From Hermatobates lingyangjiaoensis (lineage: Eukaryota > Arthropoda > Insecta > Hemiptera > Hermatobatidae): DNA of 64,000 nt. Below, piece by piece: positions 33,935 to 44,700 of this stretch. Positions within the stretch are counted from its first letter, which is position 1. Each line of letters opens with the position of its first letter. Location of the stretch: contig JAPFBL010000554.1 of NCBI GenBank assembly GCA_026182355.1, forward strand, positions 1 to 64,000, written 5' to 3'. The notes under the pieces are model-generated. The model was not told the origin of the DNA, did not search any database, and was given only the letters and a program-made list of their open reading frames with translations. Both the position numbers and the translations under genes were made by a program.

Positions 33935-34313
33935 TTACATAAAAAGAGAAAGGGAGAGAGACGAAGCATGTTGTAGACGCAACGGCAAGTAACCGTTGTT
34001 ACTTTTTATTTAGTCTCTACCTTTTATTCACTAATACAACTAAAAAAATTTTTGGATTTATTTAATTTTATTTTCTCTATCGTCATTTTTGATTGATATA
34101 GTTTGTTTTTATTTTTTACTGCTTATAATTTTTTTCTTATTTGTATATTTACCCAACTAGTACTGCTTATCTGAATTTCTGTTTATTTCTTCTCTTAATG
34201 CTATATTTTAAGACCGGGTACGGGGGGCAGCACTGGTGGTTGCCGGGTTGGTTACTCTTCTTGCATTTTGAACTCGTATTGTGTCCAGTTTGGATCGTGT
34301 TTCGTTTAATTAA

Positions 34314-34315
<2 letters not shown>
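33935..34315. mobile_element. PLE pseudo-LTR copy with an insertion
   Basis: AGAGAAAGGGAGAG...GCAACGGCAAGTAACC (about 33943-34000) and GTTACTC...GTGTCCAGTTTGGAT (about 34247-34295) are continuous in the minus-strand copy at 57594-57690. Here they are split by about 245 bp of T-rich sequence. Confidence 0.5.
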
Positions 34316-34358
<43 letters not shown>

Positions 34359-34370
34359 TATATATAATAA

Positions 34371-34493
34371 TCCTTAATAGTCCTTAATCATATCCCTGTT
34401 CCGTCTTTTCGGGTTACTCTAAGAGCTTCTGAGGAGGCAATTATCTGTCTTCTCAAAGCTCGCTCTCCTCCTGGCCTTAACTTGTACCGTTAA
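34371..34493 (+). pseudogene. PLE endonuclease C-terminal fragment
   Basis: An uninterrupted 40-codon frame from the (TA)n border to TAA at 34491 reads ...TLRASEEAIICLLKAR, then PPGLNLYR. This is the end of the PLE GIY-YIG domain with the conserved acidic helix and PPGLN signature intact. Its 5' end is at (TA)n (about 34320-34366). Confidence 0.8.
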
Positions 34494-34875
34494 TTTAATT
34501 TTTTTTTTTTTATATTATTTTTATTTTTTTTTTATTTTTATTATTTTATTTTATTTTTTATTTATTTATTTTTATTTTTTATTTTATTTTATTTATTTTT
34601 TTAAATTGTTTATTGCTTCATTTACTATTCTTCTCCTTCTGTTATTTTTATTTGCTTTTATTTGTTCTTTTTAGTTATTTTTCTCTCTGTAGTTAGTAGC
34701 TTACCTAGGACGGCCGACAGAGTGCGTGTGTGTTCGTTTGCATTCGGCCTACCTCTCAGTTAGCTTCAGCTACTCAAAGGGACTACTTCTACCCGATGAC
34801 GACGACTGTCGAAATATCGTTGTGAGTCTTTTGTGTGTATCTTTATTTGTTTTTTCTCTTTCATGTGTTAACTAT
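34494..34875 (+). mobile_element. PLE 3' region with hammerhead-like motif
   Basis: A long T-rich 3' region, then GC-richer sequence with CCGATGA (34793-34799), stem II GAC-GACT-GTC, GAAA (34811-34814) and TATCGTTGTGAG. One box substitution (C for T). It ends at (TA)n. Confidence 0.6.
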
Positions 34876-34897
34876 ATATATATATATAGATATATAT

Positions 34898-35010
34898 ATA
34901 TGGTTTATGTATTGGTCGGTGGAGGCATTCGTATTGGTCTCCGTTACTACGTACGTTCTCCTAAAGACGGCAAGACAGCCGAAATGATCGAGAATTGAGG
35001 AGTGTTAGTC
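34898..35010 (+). ncRNA. Hammerhead-like relic beside (TA)n
   Basis: CTAAAGA (34961-34967), stem II GGC/GCC, GAAA (34981-34984). CTCC before and GGAG after could close stem I. Two differences from the CTGATGA box. The 32-codon frame across it is probably incidental. Confidence 0.35.
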
Positions 35011-35055
35011 CTCTTTTTTTGTTTTTTGTATTCTTTAGCAGTAACTTTAATATAT

Positions 35056-35160
35056 ATATCAAACAATTACAAGAAAAGAACACGTATAAACAACACTTAA
35101 CTCCCTTCAATATTTCAACCTCATCGTCATCAGGAGAAGGAAAAAAAATGTTCATATGTA
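35056..35160 (-). ncRNA. Hammerhead core in PLE pseudo-LTR
   Basis: Minus strand: CTGATGA (35133-35127) and GAAA (35116-35113), both intact, with CGATGAGGTT between them forming only a weak stem II. TATTGAAGGGAG follows, and CCTTCTC precedes the box, which could pair as stem I. Confidence 0.55.
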
Positions 35161-36286
35161 TACATTAAAGGTGCAGAAAAAATACAAAACACAAATTAAG
35201 TTCAATATAAACAAAGAGACATTGATTAATTTAAACATAGCCTTACAGTTTCTAATTTTTATTTTGAACTATCATAAGGAGAAATAAGGAAGAAAACCAA
35301 GTTCACTGGTGGAGAGACAGTTGGAGACAAGTGTCTTGGTGTCTCTATTACATTCTAAACGACTCAAACCAAAATTTAAAACCTTTAAGAGTGTGTTTTA
35401 ATCTGTCATTAACTTATTGATTAAATGGAGCTTTATAATTATGCTATATTTTCTAACTGAGATTTGATCCTGCTTGAAACAATTTTCAAAACAAAATTTT
35501 AAGCCAAAGTATCCTCTATATCTCTAGACATTTGCAGGGCTATATCAATACAGAATTAATTACCACATCATGAAAAATAAATTTTATTATTTAAATGGAT
35601 ATGCATGATTATAAGTATTGTAACTTATTTTTTTCTTATTTGGTAATTTAACCTGTGTTTATTTAGCTCTAAATGTGTCTAGAAGCAACGTTAGTTTTAG
35701 GTGTTTTTTCCAGTTTTTTCAGTCTGAACCAAACTACGATAAAAAAAATTAGTGTAGAACATATGAGGTCAAGATAAAAAATTTTTGATATGTATAAATG
35801 TCATAGTAAACATCATTTGACTGAAATATAAAATAATAATAAATAAAACGAAACGATTTCAAACTGCTTTATGTCAAAGGTGTAAATAGAACAATGTCTC
35901 TCGCATCATCTCTTTCTAACTCACTCTCATTCACTCTCTTTTCTTCCTCAATTTTCTCAACAATATTCTCAATTTTCTTTTGCCAAAAACTTCTCACTAC
36001 TTCTAAAAGCGGTCACAAACAACCCCTTGAACAGAGATATTTTAGTAGAATTGAGGTAGGAAGAACAATAATGGATATAAGGTACCTTCTTATATATATC
36101 AAACAAACACGGAACCTATCTTTTACTTTTCAGAATAACATTCAGCCAGAGAAATCTATCAAGTGATCCACCCTCGCGTTTTAATAGTAGATTTTATCTT
36201 AGAGGACAGCATCAAAATAAATATTGAATAGCGTGTAATTTAAAAACTTTTTAACATTTTTTCCCCATAATTATATATATATATAT
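35161..36286. other. No gene; one PLE trace
   Basis: Near 35240-35290 the minus strand resembles the CTGAAGACGG pseudo-LTR family (decayed to CTTATGATAG). The rest is unremarkable. Confidence 0.45.
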
Positions 36287-36427
36287 GAGAATACGTTGGC
36301 AGCAGGTCTTCTCTTAAGCATATGTGGTTAAAATTTGCAGCAGCTTCTGCACTCAGGAATCGCCCGAAGGATCGAGGCCACCAGCGCAAAGCAAGCTAGT
36401 GAGTGCAGAAGCTGCTGCAAATTTTAA

Positions 36428-36430
<3 letters not shown>
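36287..36430. mobile_element. PLE 5'-end foldback, short
   Basis: Inverted arms encode SAEAAANFNH. The left arm alone continues (minus strand) through ICLREDLLPTYSH. The right arm stops after the FN codons at (TA)n. Same end positions in the ORF as the foldbacks at 1200, 11075 and 38131. Confidence 0.65.
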
Positions 36431-36465
<35 letters not shown>

Positions 36466-36474
36466 AAAATAAAT

Positions 36475-36610
36475 TCAAAACAAAGGAAACACACAGAAAG
36501 ACACAGACATAACTCACATCGATATTTCGACCATCGTCGTCATCAGGAGGTGTGAAGAGCGAAGAGTCCCGCAGGAAGGCAGGGCGGTGACTGAGTTTTT
36601 GAGCTGGTTC
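36475..36610 (-). mobile_element. PLE pseudo-LTR with intact hammerhead
   Basis: Same sequence as 989-1149 in reverse but less decayed. Lies next to (TA)n at about 36431-36460 and the foldback at 36287. Confidence 0.7.
36513..36557 (-). ncRNA. Hammerhead ribozyme, best preserved of its family
   Basis: Minus strand: stem I strand TTCACACC, CTGATGA (36546-36540), stem II GAC-GATG-GTC, GAAA, TATC, then GATGTGAG, which pairs with the first strand (7 of 8, with one G-U). The predicted cleavage point is after TATC. Stem III is minimal. Confidence 0.75.
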
Positions 36611-38061
36611 TGTTAATTCTATCTTTTGGTTGGCATGTTTTTTTTCATGAAGGGTTCAGTTACCATAACATTCTTTTATTGTTATAGATTGAGCTAAGTA
36701 GTTGTCATACCTAATGATATTATACCCTTCCAACATTGTAGGATTGAGAAATGAACGTATTAAGACAAAACTTAATAAGAAAATTGAAATATATTGAATC
36801 ACCAGAGAAGTTGCTTTAAGTTAGTAGCCATTTTGTCATAATGCACGATAAAGTACTTTTCTAATGCTTCAATGGTTTTCTCAAGATAACAGAAATATAT
36901 ATCTGACATTAATGTTAGTTAAAAATGTAGACATGTCGATTGATTACACACGCCAGGCAATCAATTGTCATACGCTTAAAAAATCATTAAATCTGTGGTA
37001 AATTTGGGTATAATTTATTGTCTTAAGAGCTCTTTTCTTCTTAGAAATTTTATTAACAGTTTAAAAGAATTTCAAACTAATTATATTCAATTATATTATA
37101 TTCAAACTTTTATAAGGCCTATGAATAACAATCCTTGATTTTGTTATACAAACTTTAATGCATTATAAATATATCAAATAATTACTGTAGGTTATGGATT
37201 ATTCTAAGTTGATTTTCTAGTAGTATATTGCTTTTTGGTTTTTTTTATAATTTCTTGTTTTTTTTTACTAACTGATCTTAATTTGTTTATCAATACAAAA
37301 TTTTCTTTTTATATTGTTAGCCGTTTAGTATAAAAAAAAAATTTTTTTGAAATGAGAAACAATGAACTGTTACATCCTTTTTTTTTTCATGTGATTTTGA
37401 CAGAAATGCATTTAGGTCAGTCTCTCAAAGGTTCTATTTTTGGTTATAATTTGATTGTGCTTTTTTAAACGGTGTGACCTTCATCCTACAAAAGCGTTCA
37501 GAATAAATCCAAACTAACAATTTTACTTTTTTTTCAAATTGACCTTTCCATTTATTTAAAAAGTCAGTTTTAAAGAAATTGATTTATTTAATAATAAATT
37601 AAATGTAATAGAATTTAAAAAGTTCTAAATGTTTTCAGTTAAATCTGTTGTAAGTATCGAGATAATTTTAAAAATTGCAACTTCCAGAGTTATTAGTTTA
37701 GAATAATAATCATTTAATTTATTTAATTTTTATTTAATTTAAAGTTAAATATATTTAAAATTAGAGCTATTTTTTTTAAATATTATTTTGAAGAAGCAAA
37801 GGTATGACTCATAGTGGATTCTCAAACTTTTGAATATACTCAGAGTCATTATTGAAAGTTCGTCAAAAAAAAAACAAAAAAAACAAGAAATATGTAAAAT
37901 CTAGGCATTGCTATTTATTCATTGTAATGTAACAACTTGGGAGTGACAATTTAGTGTCAGCAATATCATTCTCTACCAGGTTTGATAGCCAGTAGATAGT
38001 TTTTACTTAGTTTTTCTTTAAATTTTTGCTTATCTGGACTTGTTTAGGTTTAGTTGTTTTT
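36611..38061. other. No gene; module-B relic at 37181-37810
   Basis: The segment 37181-37810 follows the order of module B (CCGTTTAG, GAACTGTTACATCC, GCATTTAGGTCAGTC) with heavy divergence. Elsewhere AT-rich. Confidence 0.45.
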
Positions 38062-38067
38062 CTTTGC

Positions 38068-38130
<63 letters not shown>
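38062..38130. repeat. (TA)n tract
   Basis: About 60 bp uninterrupted TA, left border of the dual-hammerhead foldback. Confidence 0.97.
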
Positions 38131-38134
<4 letters not shown>

Positions 38135-38367
38135 TGTACTTCGGCAGCAAGTCCTCTTTCAAGCATGTATTATTGAATTTGATGGCAGATTCTGCATTCA
38201 CGATTTTCTTACTTATAGCTTCCATTTCCCTTACAATTTTCTTTTGAGAAGGTGATAATTGCCAAAGCAAACTAGCATACGACATTCAGAAGGCTGGAAA
38301 TAACCACTTCACTGGGGATAACTATATTTAATTAAACACTACACTAGATTAAACTAAGATAACAAGC

Positions 38368-38392
38368 TTTCAGCCCAATGGATCATCATCAG
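38368..38392 (-). ncRNA. Hammerhead core, left arm
   Basis: Minus strand CTGATGA (38392-38386) and GAAA (38371-38368) intact. Stem II GATCC-ATT-GGGCT has one mismatch and wobble pairs. Confidence 0.6.
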
Positions 38393-38431
38393 GTTCTTAA
38401 ACTACTTATATGATATAAGTAGTTTAAGAAC

Positions 38432-38456
38432 CTGATGATGATCCATTGGGCCGAAA
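38432..38456 (+). ncRNA. Hammerhead core, right arm
   Basis: CTGATGA (38432-38438) and GAAA (38453-38456) intact. Stem II GATCC-ATT-GGGCC, one mismatch. It faces the left-arm hammerhead across 39 nt. Confidence 0.6.
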
Positions 38457-38652
38457 GCTTGTTATTTTAGTTTAATCTAGTGTAGTGTTTAATTAAATAT
38501 AGTTATCCCCAGTGAAGTGGTTATTTCCAGCCTTCTGAATGTCGTATGCTAGTTTGCTTTGGCAATTATCACCTTCTCAAAAGAAAATTGTAAGGAAAAT
38601 AGAAGCTATAAGAAAGAAAATCGTTAATGCAGAATCTGCCATCAAATTCAAT

Positions 38653-38953
38653 AATATATATATTTAGGAAACAGTCCTTCCTTAAAACATGTGAGATTGA
38701 GAACTTTATGAACTTTGAGTGTTATATTTAAGTGTTTTAAACAATGTTCAATAGGTTTTAAGATATTGTACATACGTTTTACACCCTGAAAATGGTCGAA
38801 GACGACCGAAACGTCGGAAGAAATATAATCATTGAAAACAAAACGTATGGTGAGTTGAACTAGGTACGTTCCTCGTGAAGTTAAAAGACTCTTAAAGGCT
38901 TTGGAAAAGTTATCCAAAAAATTAATTAAAAAAACAATAGGCCGTAAATTCAA

Positions 38954-38955
<2 letters not shown>
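38653..38955. mobile_element. Second PLE 5'-end structure
   Basis: Left part, minus strand: NLTCFKEGLFPKY (PLE N-terminal signature). Centre: hammerhead-like CTGAAAA (38786-38792), perfect stem II GGTCG-AAGA-CGACC, GAAACGTCGG. Right part, plus strand: EVKRLLKALEKLSKKL and GRKFN, stopping at (CA)n. The FN/LFPKY end rule holds again. Confidence 0.65.
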
Positions 38956-39028
<73 letters not shown>

Positions 39029-39130
39029 CAAACGATTTCAAGAAAAGTGCAAGCAGAAACAATGCACAACTCCCTTCAAAATTTTGAAATCGTCGTCATC
39101 AGGAGAAGAAGAAGAAGAAGAATCTTCCTT
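38956..39130. repeat. (CA)n-(TA)n microsatellite and pseudo-LTR relic
   Basis: About 35 bp CA then about 35 bp TA (to 39026). On the minus strand at about 39097-39070, CTGATGACGACG is followed by a decayed GAAA box (CAAA). Confidence 0.75.
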
Positions 39131-39970
39131 CTTCCCTTTCTCATTATGATAAAGACAGTAATAATTATCATCATCATTATTACAACAGTAATATTAGAAA
39201 TCTTATTTAGAATTTTACAGATATGAATACATTGAATCACCATTTACAATCAGAGACTCAATTTATGGATCATGCTTCGTAATGGCAACAGGATTTAACG
39301 GAATCCACGTAATTTATTGGAACAACATTTTTAATAGTATGTTTAATATGAACAAGCAAATTCAATTTCTCATTCTGAAGTATGGTCTGTATTGTTTCTA
39401 TGTATTCTTCTCTTGTAATTGCTTGATAAATTGTTCTAACGGACTGTTTCATGCTTTATATATATATATTAATTAGTTCGGCGTTAAACGTAATAATATA
39501 AGTATGCCTTAAATAGGAAATATTATGCTTGAATCAGCTATAAGTTTAACTGTGCTAGTTAGATAGTCTATTGAACAAACAAGATACTGTTATGCTGCTA
39601 AAACAGTAAATGTTGTAGAACCCCTTTGTGCATTAAGAAATTCACAGGCAATTAAGCCGTTATCAGTGAGAAACCTTGAAGCCTGCTATTCTAGTTAATT
39701 ATTCAAGAGTGCTTTTGGTCCAAACACTGTTCCTATTTGTCTCTGAAACAGATTATTTCATCTCTTGATGGTAAATTTTGTCTTCTTTGATTCCAATATT
39801 TTATATCAAAATACATATCCCCTGTGAGTGTGTGTGTGTGTGTTAAGTTTCTTTATATTTAAATAAGTTATTATATTTTTAGTCATGTGGTGCGTTTTTA
39901 AATACCCACTTTCTTTAACATTTTCATGTTTTTTTTTAAACCTTTTATAATCTTTCTAAATTTTTTATTT
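39131..39970. other. No gene recognised
   Basis: AT-rich sequence, with a (TG)n of about 18 bp at 39828-39842. Confidence 0.5.
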
Positions 39971-40607
39971 AAATGATACCTTATACCAAAATGAAAAGAA
40001 CAGAACTAAACAGACGATATAGACTTTTAATTCACTTACTTGATAATCGTTCAAAATTAACAACTGTCAATAAACTATTACTATATAAATCTATGATTAT
40101 GCCTATTTGGACTTATGGTATTGAAATATGGGGAGCAACAAAATCTAGCAATGCCCAGAGGATACAAGCTCTTCAGTCAAAAATTCTTAGAAAAATTCTT
40201 CATTGTCCCTTTTACATACCAAATCAAACAATCTATTCAGACCTCAGGATTTGAACAGTTCATCAAGTAGCAATATCTCGCTACAAAGCCTTCCATAAAA
40301 ATCTTTGTAGCAATAACAATCCCTTAGTCCAAAACATCTCCTCAACAAATATCCCAGGAAATCCCTAAAGGCGCCTGAAGAGAAACTGGCCAAGAGACTT
40401 ATTAGTGTGAATTATTCTAGTGACTTGTAAATTTAATCTAAGTTTCATAACTTATTTCTCACGCCAGGAAGTATAATTACTGAATTATTTCTTCCCTCCT
40501 GCCTCCATGTGTAATGTATATATTTCCTTCATCATTGTCACTGGTAATGTTACATTTGCATTGTTGTGACTATGTAAAATAAAATAAAAAAAAAAAATGA
40601 TACCTTA
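39971..40607 (+). mobile_element. 5'-truncated Jockey-type retrotransposon with 13-bp TSD
   Basis: AAATGATACCTTA at 39971-39983 and 40595-40607 flanks an insert of about 610 bp ending in poly(A). Coding from 39984 gives the C-terminal RT region of the Jockey clade: KLTTVNKLLLYKSM, PIWTYGIEIWG, IQALQSKILRKI, then after a stop at 40252, VAISRYKAFHKNL and the usual end near 40412. Two internal stops show it is dead. The 3' UTR and the A-rich tail are intact. Confidence 0.88.
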
Positions 40608-40802
40608 AATATAAATTTGTAGTAGGATGTTCCTATTACCTTTAATAAGTGAACAGCAGGTTAGTCAACTCATTCCAAGCTAAAATTCAAGATGTTCTTC
40701 GTTGAAATCTGAAAAAAAAAGAGTTCATGTAGTAATAATATCAGAAGTTTACATTAAATTACAGGGATTGGGGTTACAGGAGTATCTCCTTTAATTTGAT
40801 AC

Positions 40803-41797
40803 ACAGGGTGTCAAAAAAAAAGGTATACACACTTTAAATTATTGTAATGTTTATTGTAATTAATTTTGTTTTAACCAGGTAAACTAATTAACAAGCATCA
40901 TGTTAATGGTTGTCACCAACTGTTCTCAAACTGTAGTCCGTTTTGGTCCACATACTGCCGATAATGCGAAGGGTTTCCAAAAAAAAATGTCCACATCTTT
41001 TAACAGCTGATAACTCAATTATTTGTAAAAATTTGTTGTTGTAAAAAAGTTTGTAGGAAGTGCAAAAATTACATTTCAGATTAACTCATTCGCTTACTGA
41101 TGATGATCAAGACCGAAAAAGTAGTTGGGAAGGTGCAGCAGGTTCATGTAAACAATACCAGCCATAGTGGAGTTAAAAAAAATTGTCGAGTTAATTCTTT
41201 TGATGATAATGTACAGCACACTGTATTTCTGATGAGTTATCATGATGGTCGATCATAACTATGGATGTAGTTATGATATAAAGTTATGGTTATGAATATA
41301 TAACAGATTCAATAATATATTGACCGTTTGATAGAATAGATGTGTTATCTAATCGGGATTCGGTCAATTTTCCAGGTTCAAAAATCAAACTCTCATTGCC
41401 AACGTTTCAGTTTTACTTAAAACCTTTCTCATAGGCAGAATTAAGACTTTTTTGACTAAGAAAATGAAATTTACATTGTTTAAAGGAAAACAATCTTAAC
41501 CCGGACAAAACGTTTGTTACGTTATCCAATTAGTCTAGTCGAAAGTTTTGTCTGTTTTAAGATTGTTGTTCCTTTAAATAATGTAAATTTATTTTTCTTA
41601 GTTAACAAATTTTTATTTCTGCCTATGAAAAAGGTTTCAAAATAAAATCAAAATGTCAGCAATTATAGTTTGATTTTTGAACCTAGAAAATTGACCGAAT
41701 ACTGATTATGAATTTGATAATACTGAATATGATTATGAATATAGTTATGATATAAATTATTGTAATATTACAATAAATTTTTTGGGACACCCTATAG
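40803..41797. mobile_element. Non-autonomous TIR element (mariner-like ends)
   Basis: ACAGGGTGTC...ATTGTAAT on the left and ATTACAAT...GGGACACCCTATA on the right form inverted ends of the TACAGGGTGTCCC type seen in mariner-like MITEs. A PLE-type foldback is nested inside. No transposase frame. Confidence 0.55.
41284..41715. mobile_element. Nested PLE-type foldback
   Basis: Inverted arms share TGTGTTATCTAATCGGG(A/-)TTC and TAAGATTGTTGTTCC-type sequence with the copy at 57086-57347. The hammerhead-like part (CCTATGA, GGTTTT/AAAACC, CGAAACG in the sister copy) is decayed here. An extra tail ACAGATTCAATAATATATT lies on the left. Confidence 0.55.
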
Positions 41798-41890
41798 ATT
41801 CACCAATAGTGAATATACTTTCGAATAACTAAATGATACTGTTATCTAAAACTGATATTAAAAAAAAATAATAATATTGGCGAATAAATT

Positions 41891-42178
41891 CTAAATGAAT
41901 TTGGTCAAATATTGAGCTGTTAGATGTGGTAAAGGATTTAAGGTGACATCTGCCAGAATACGTTGATGACAGGTTAATCTACGGCGACAACGTTTATTAT
42001 GAGGAGGAAGGTTATAGCTAGTCGAAGGTGAACGCCAAACACCAGACCAAATGACAATATTGATCGCATCCCAAACCTGTCTAGCTTGGACAATACGATG
42101 AAAAGATCCATTAATTATCAGTTTCTGGGCATGATTTAGACCGATGTTAGTTTGACATATGTCTAATGATATTGTCAC
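41891..42178 (-). pseudogene. Open frame, possible Tc1/mariner HTH fragment
   Basis: A 95-codon frame with an Arg-rich stretch (RCRRRLTCHQRILADV) followed by PLPHLTAQYL. The spacing loosely resembles the second helix-turn-helix of Tc1-type transposases. No catalytic domain is present and the likeness is weak. It lies just outside the 40803-41797 element. Confidence 0.25.
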
Positions 42179-43031
42179 TTCAGTTATAATACAATACTGA
42201 AAATACTTCGTTTTTTATAAAAATAATATACTCCCACATTTATCATTATAAAAATAAGGTATTAATAAATTCATTAAGAAAGCATGAACTACAAACTTAA
42301 AACAAAATAATTGATCTGGGATACAAAAATAATACACATAAATTATGCTAAAAAAAATGATTTCTGTAATTTTATTGTTTTTAATGATTGGTGAGATGCA
42401 CTTCTTTTTTATCATTGTTTTATCAATGTTTTATCATTGTTATTAATGATAAAACAGATCCACTTTTAAACTGAAGTAAAAGAAACAGATTAATACTTTT
42501 TTTACATAAAAAAAAATTATAATACAGTAAAATGTTGTAGTACCAGTGATTTGTTTTACGAGCAGCTATTCGTAAGAATTTTTGTCTCGTACGTTTAATA
42601 AAAACTCGTAGTACTTATGACGGCCTTTCTCATGCATGCGTGGAATCAGATTTAAGATTAATAGATTCATAATAAAACATGATTGTTTCTTGCATGCATT
42701 TATTGTTCATGTAATATTATTCATCTTTCATGAAAAGTATTGTTATTTTTTTCAAATTGTACCTTTTCTGCTTCAATTATTTTCATATTAACTTCAATGT
42801 GAAAAATTACTGCGTTATACAAGTAAATCCGCAATACCAGCTAGTTCTGGAAAATTCACGATATTCTCCTGTATTCTTAAATATCAGTTACCTAGAAACA
42901 TTTTTCTTTAAAATGGTTTCAAGAAATTTATGTAAATAAAATCCAAATTGCTTACTTCCTTAATCAGTTACTAAGCATGAGTTTTTAGAATATGTATTTG
43001 ATTTTTAATCATTCTCATTTTGAAGTTCTTT

Positions 43032-43088
<57 letters not shown>

Positions 43089-43999
43089 GAAAAAAATTAA
43101 GAAGCAAAAATAGAGAGATTGAAAAAAAATCTAATATATTGGTAGGTACTTTACTGATCACGTCATTTCTGAAAAATCGTAAAAATGGATTTAATGATTT
43201 TTTAATTAAATTTTCAATTTATCATAATTAAAGCAAATTTAACTTTTAATATAATATTATAAATATCACATTAGTCCAAAGGATAAATTTATTCGATAAA
43301 CTGGTTTTTTATATCTTAAATAACTATGCAATGGAAATAAACTTCAGGGTAAAGAGTTTCCAAGTAATTATGGCCTTTGAGAGGAAAAAGAAATCAGCAA
43401 ACTACATTTATCAACTAAAATTATGATTGAACAGAAAAAGCTAAGCAAAATGCAAATGATAAACTAATTACTGTTTTCAATGCTTAATAATTTTAAAATT
43501 CTATTACAGTGTACATGGTCAGACTTGCTAACATTCCATTATTTGCAACAAAATTGATTTACATTTTAGAAGACTGTTTGTTTGCTCTATTCAAGTTGTT
43601 TTTTTCTTTTTTTTGAGAATATCTTAGCAACTGTGGGCTTCTTATCGTACACCTGTCATTCAAATTTAGTTTAACAATTATATGATATAAGTACGAGTAG
43701 ATTAGCAACAAGAGTTGTTAAAAAAGTAATTTTGTTCCAACGTTAGGTTTAATTCCTTGTGCACAAGGAGCTGAAGTGACTGTGCTAATTTTCGATTTTG
43801 CTATTTAAATTTTCTGATACCCATCCAATTGTTTAACACTGCCAATGTTGCTTAACTTGGGTGATATGGCAGAAAGAGTGACTCAAGAAAGAATATTACT
43901 CAAAACTGTCAAACTGGTTCTAATGAGAATAACATTATAGTACAAAAAAATCAGCTTAAGTTCATTTTATCTGCCTTAGGTGGGGCCATGCAGCTATAT
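42179..43999. other. No gene; (TA)n at 43037-43082
   Basis: AT-rich sequence. Short open frames carry no motif. Confidence 0.5.
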
Positions 44000-44700
44000 C
44001 ACAGGCTGCATCGGCTTTATTTCCACAGGTTCCACAATACTTGCAGCACAGCAGGTTCAATAGGACGATTGGGCCGGAGTTTGATCCGAAACACTTAAAT
44101 CAGGTCTGTAATACGGGAGGCGGGGGCACCTGGAGGGCTTACTCTCTAGTCCGTCTCATAGGTTGGACTCGTAGTGGCTGTTGGTTCTCACCCAAGTTGG
44201 ATAGACCTTTGTGGTCTCTGTGTGAGAAGCAGTAACTTCTCAAGCGGATGCCTGTTTAGCATACTGGGTAGCTAGAGACCCCAAACCCCTACCAGTGGGA
44301 ACGGGTCATAGACTCAGCTGAATGGACTGGATTACTGGTACTTGCCTGATAGAGGATCTGGCTTTGGATCTCAGAGTGGGGACGATTAGATACAACCCCT
44401 CACTCGAGCCCTTTATTTTAAGAATATGGGGACCTTAATGGGACTCTAGCACTTATGAACACGGACCAGGTGGCGTTTAGCCAATGAGAGATTTGCGATC
44501 TCTCTACGAGTCGTTCACTATGGTACTAAAGACTCCCCTTAATGAGGCATTGATGGGTCAAATAAACTATCATTACAAGCCCTGACTCTGGAGTAATGGG
44601 TATACTCCCTCTTTGAAGGGGGAAGACAGAATTTTCATGAATCCTGTGGCAGTCCTTAAACTCTAAGCCGATATGTAAGCTTGCCCGGTCAAGTTCATTT
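44000..44700. other. GC-rich island, unclassified
   Basis: About 700 bp distinctly GC-richer than its surroundings, with sharp edges, stops in every frame, and phrases such as GGAGGCGGGGGCACC. A transposon 5' region or an old retrocopy is possible. I cannot name it. Confidence 0.4.

Larger units (their letters stand above)
38131..38652. mobile_element. PLE foldback with two intact hammerhead cores
   Basis: Palindrome with arms of about 245 bp and centre near 38411. Reading outward, each arm runs hammerhead, leader, MSYASLLWQLSPSQKKIV-type ORF start, then NAESAIKFN. The left arm continues (minus strand) through TCLKEDLLPKYTNI to (TA)n. The right arm ends just after FNN at (TA)n. Arm divergence is only a few substitutions, so it is young. 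Confidence 0.75.

Noticed and set aside
38007..38285. Tyr/Ile-repeat proteins across (TA)n tracts (also 1091, 28745, 34726, 47518)
   Set aside because: The repeat part is microsatellite translation. Only the flanking PLE or gag residues are meaningful.
39828..39842. Short (TG)n and many small open frames of 60-90 codons across AT-rich regions
   Set aside because: No start context, motif or codon bias; expected by chance in 64 kb of AT-rich DNA.
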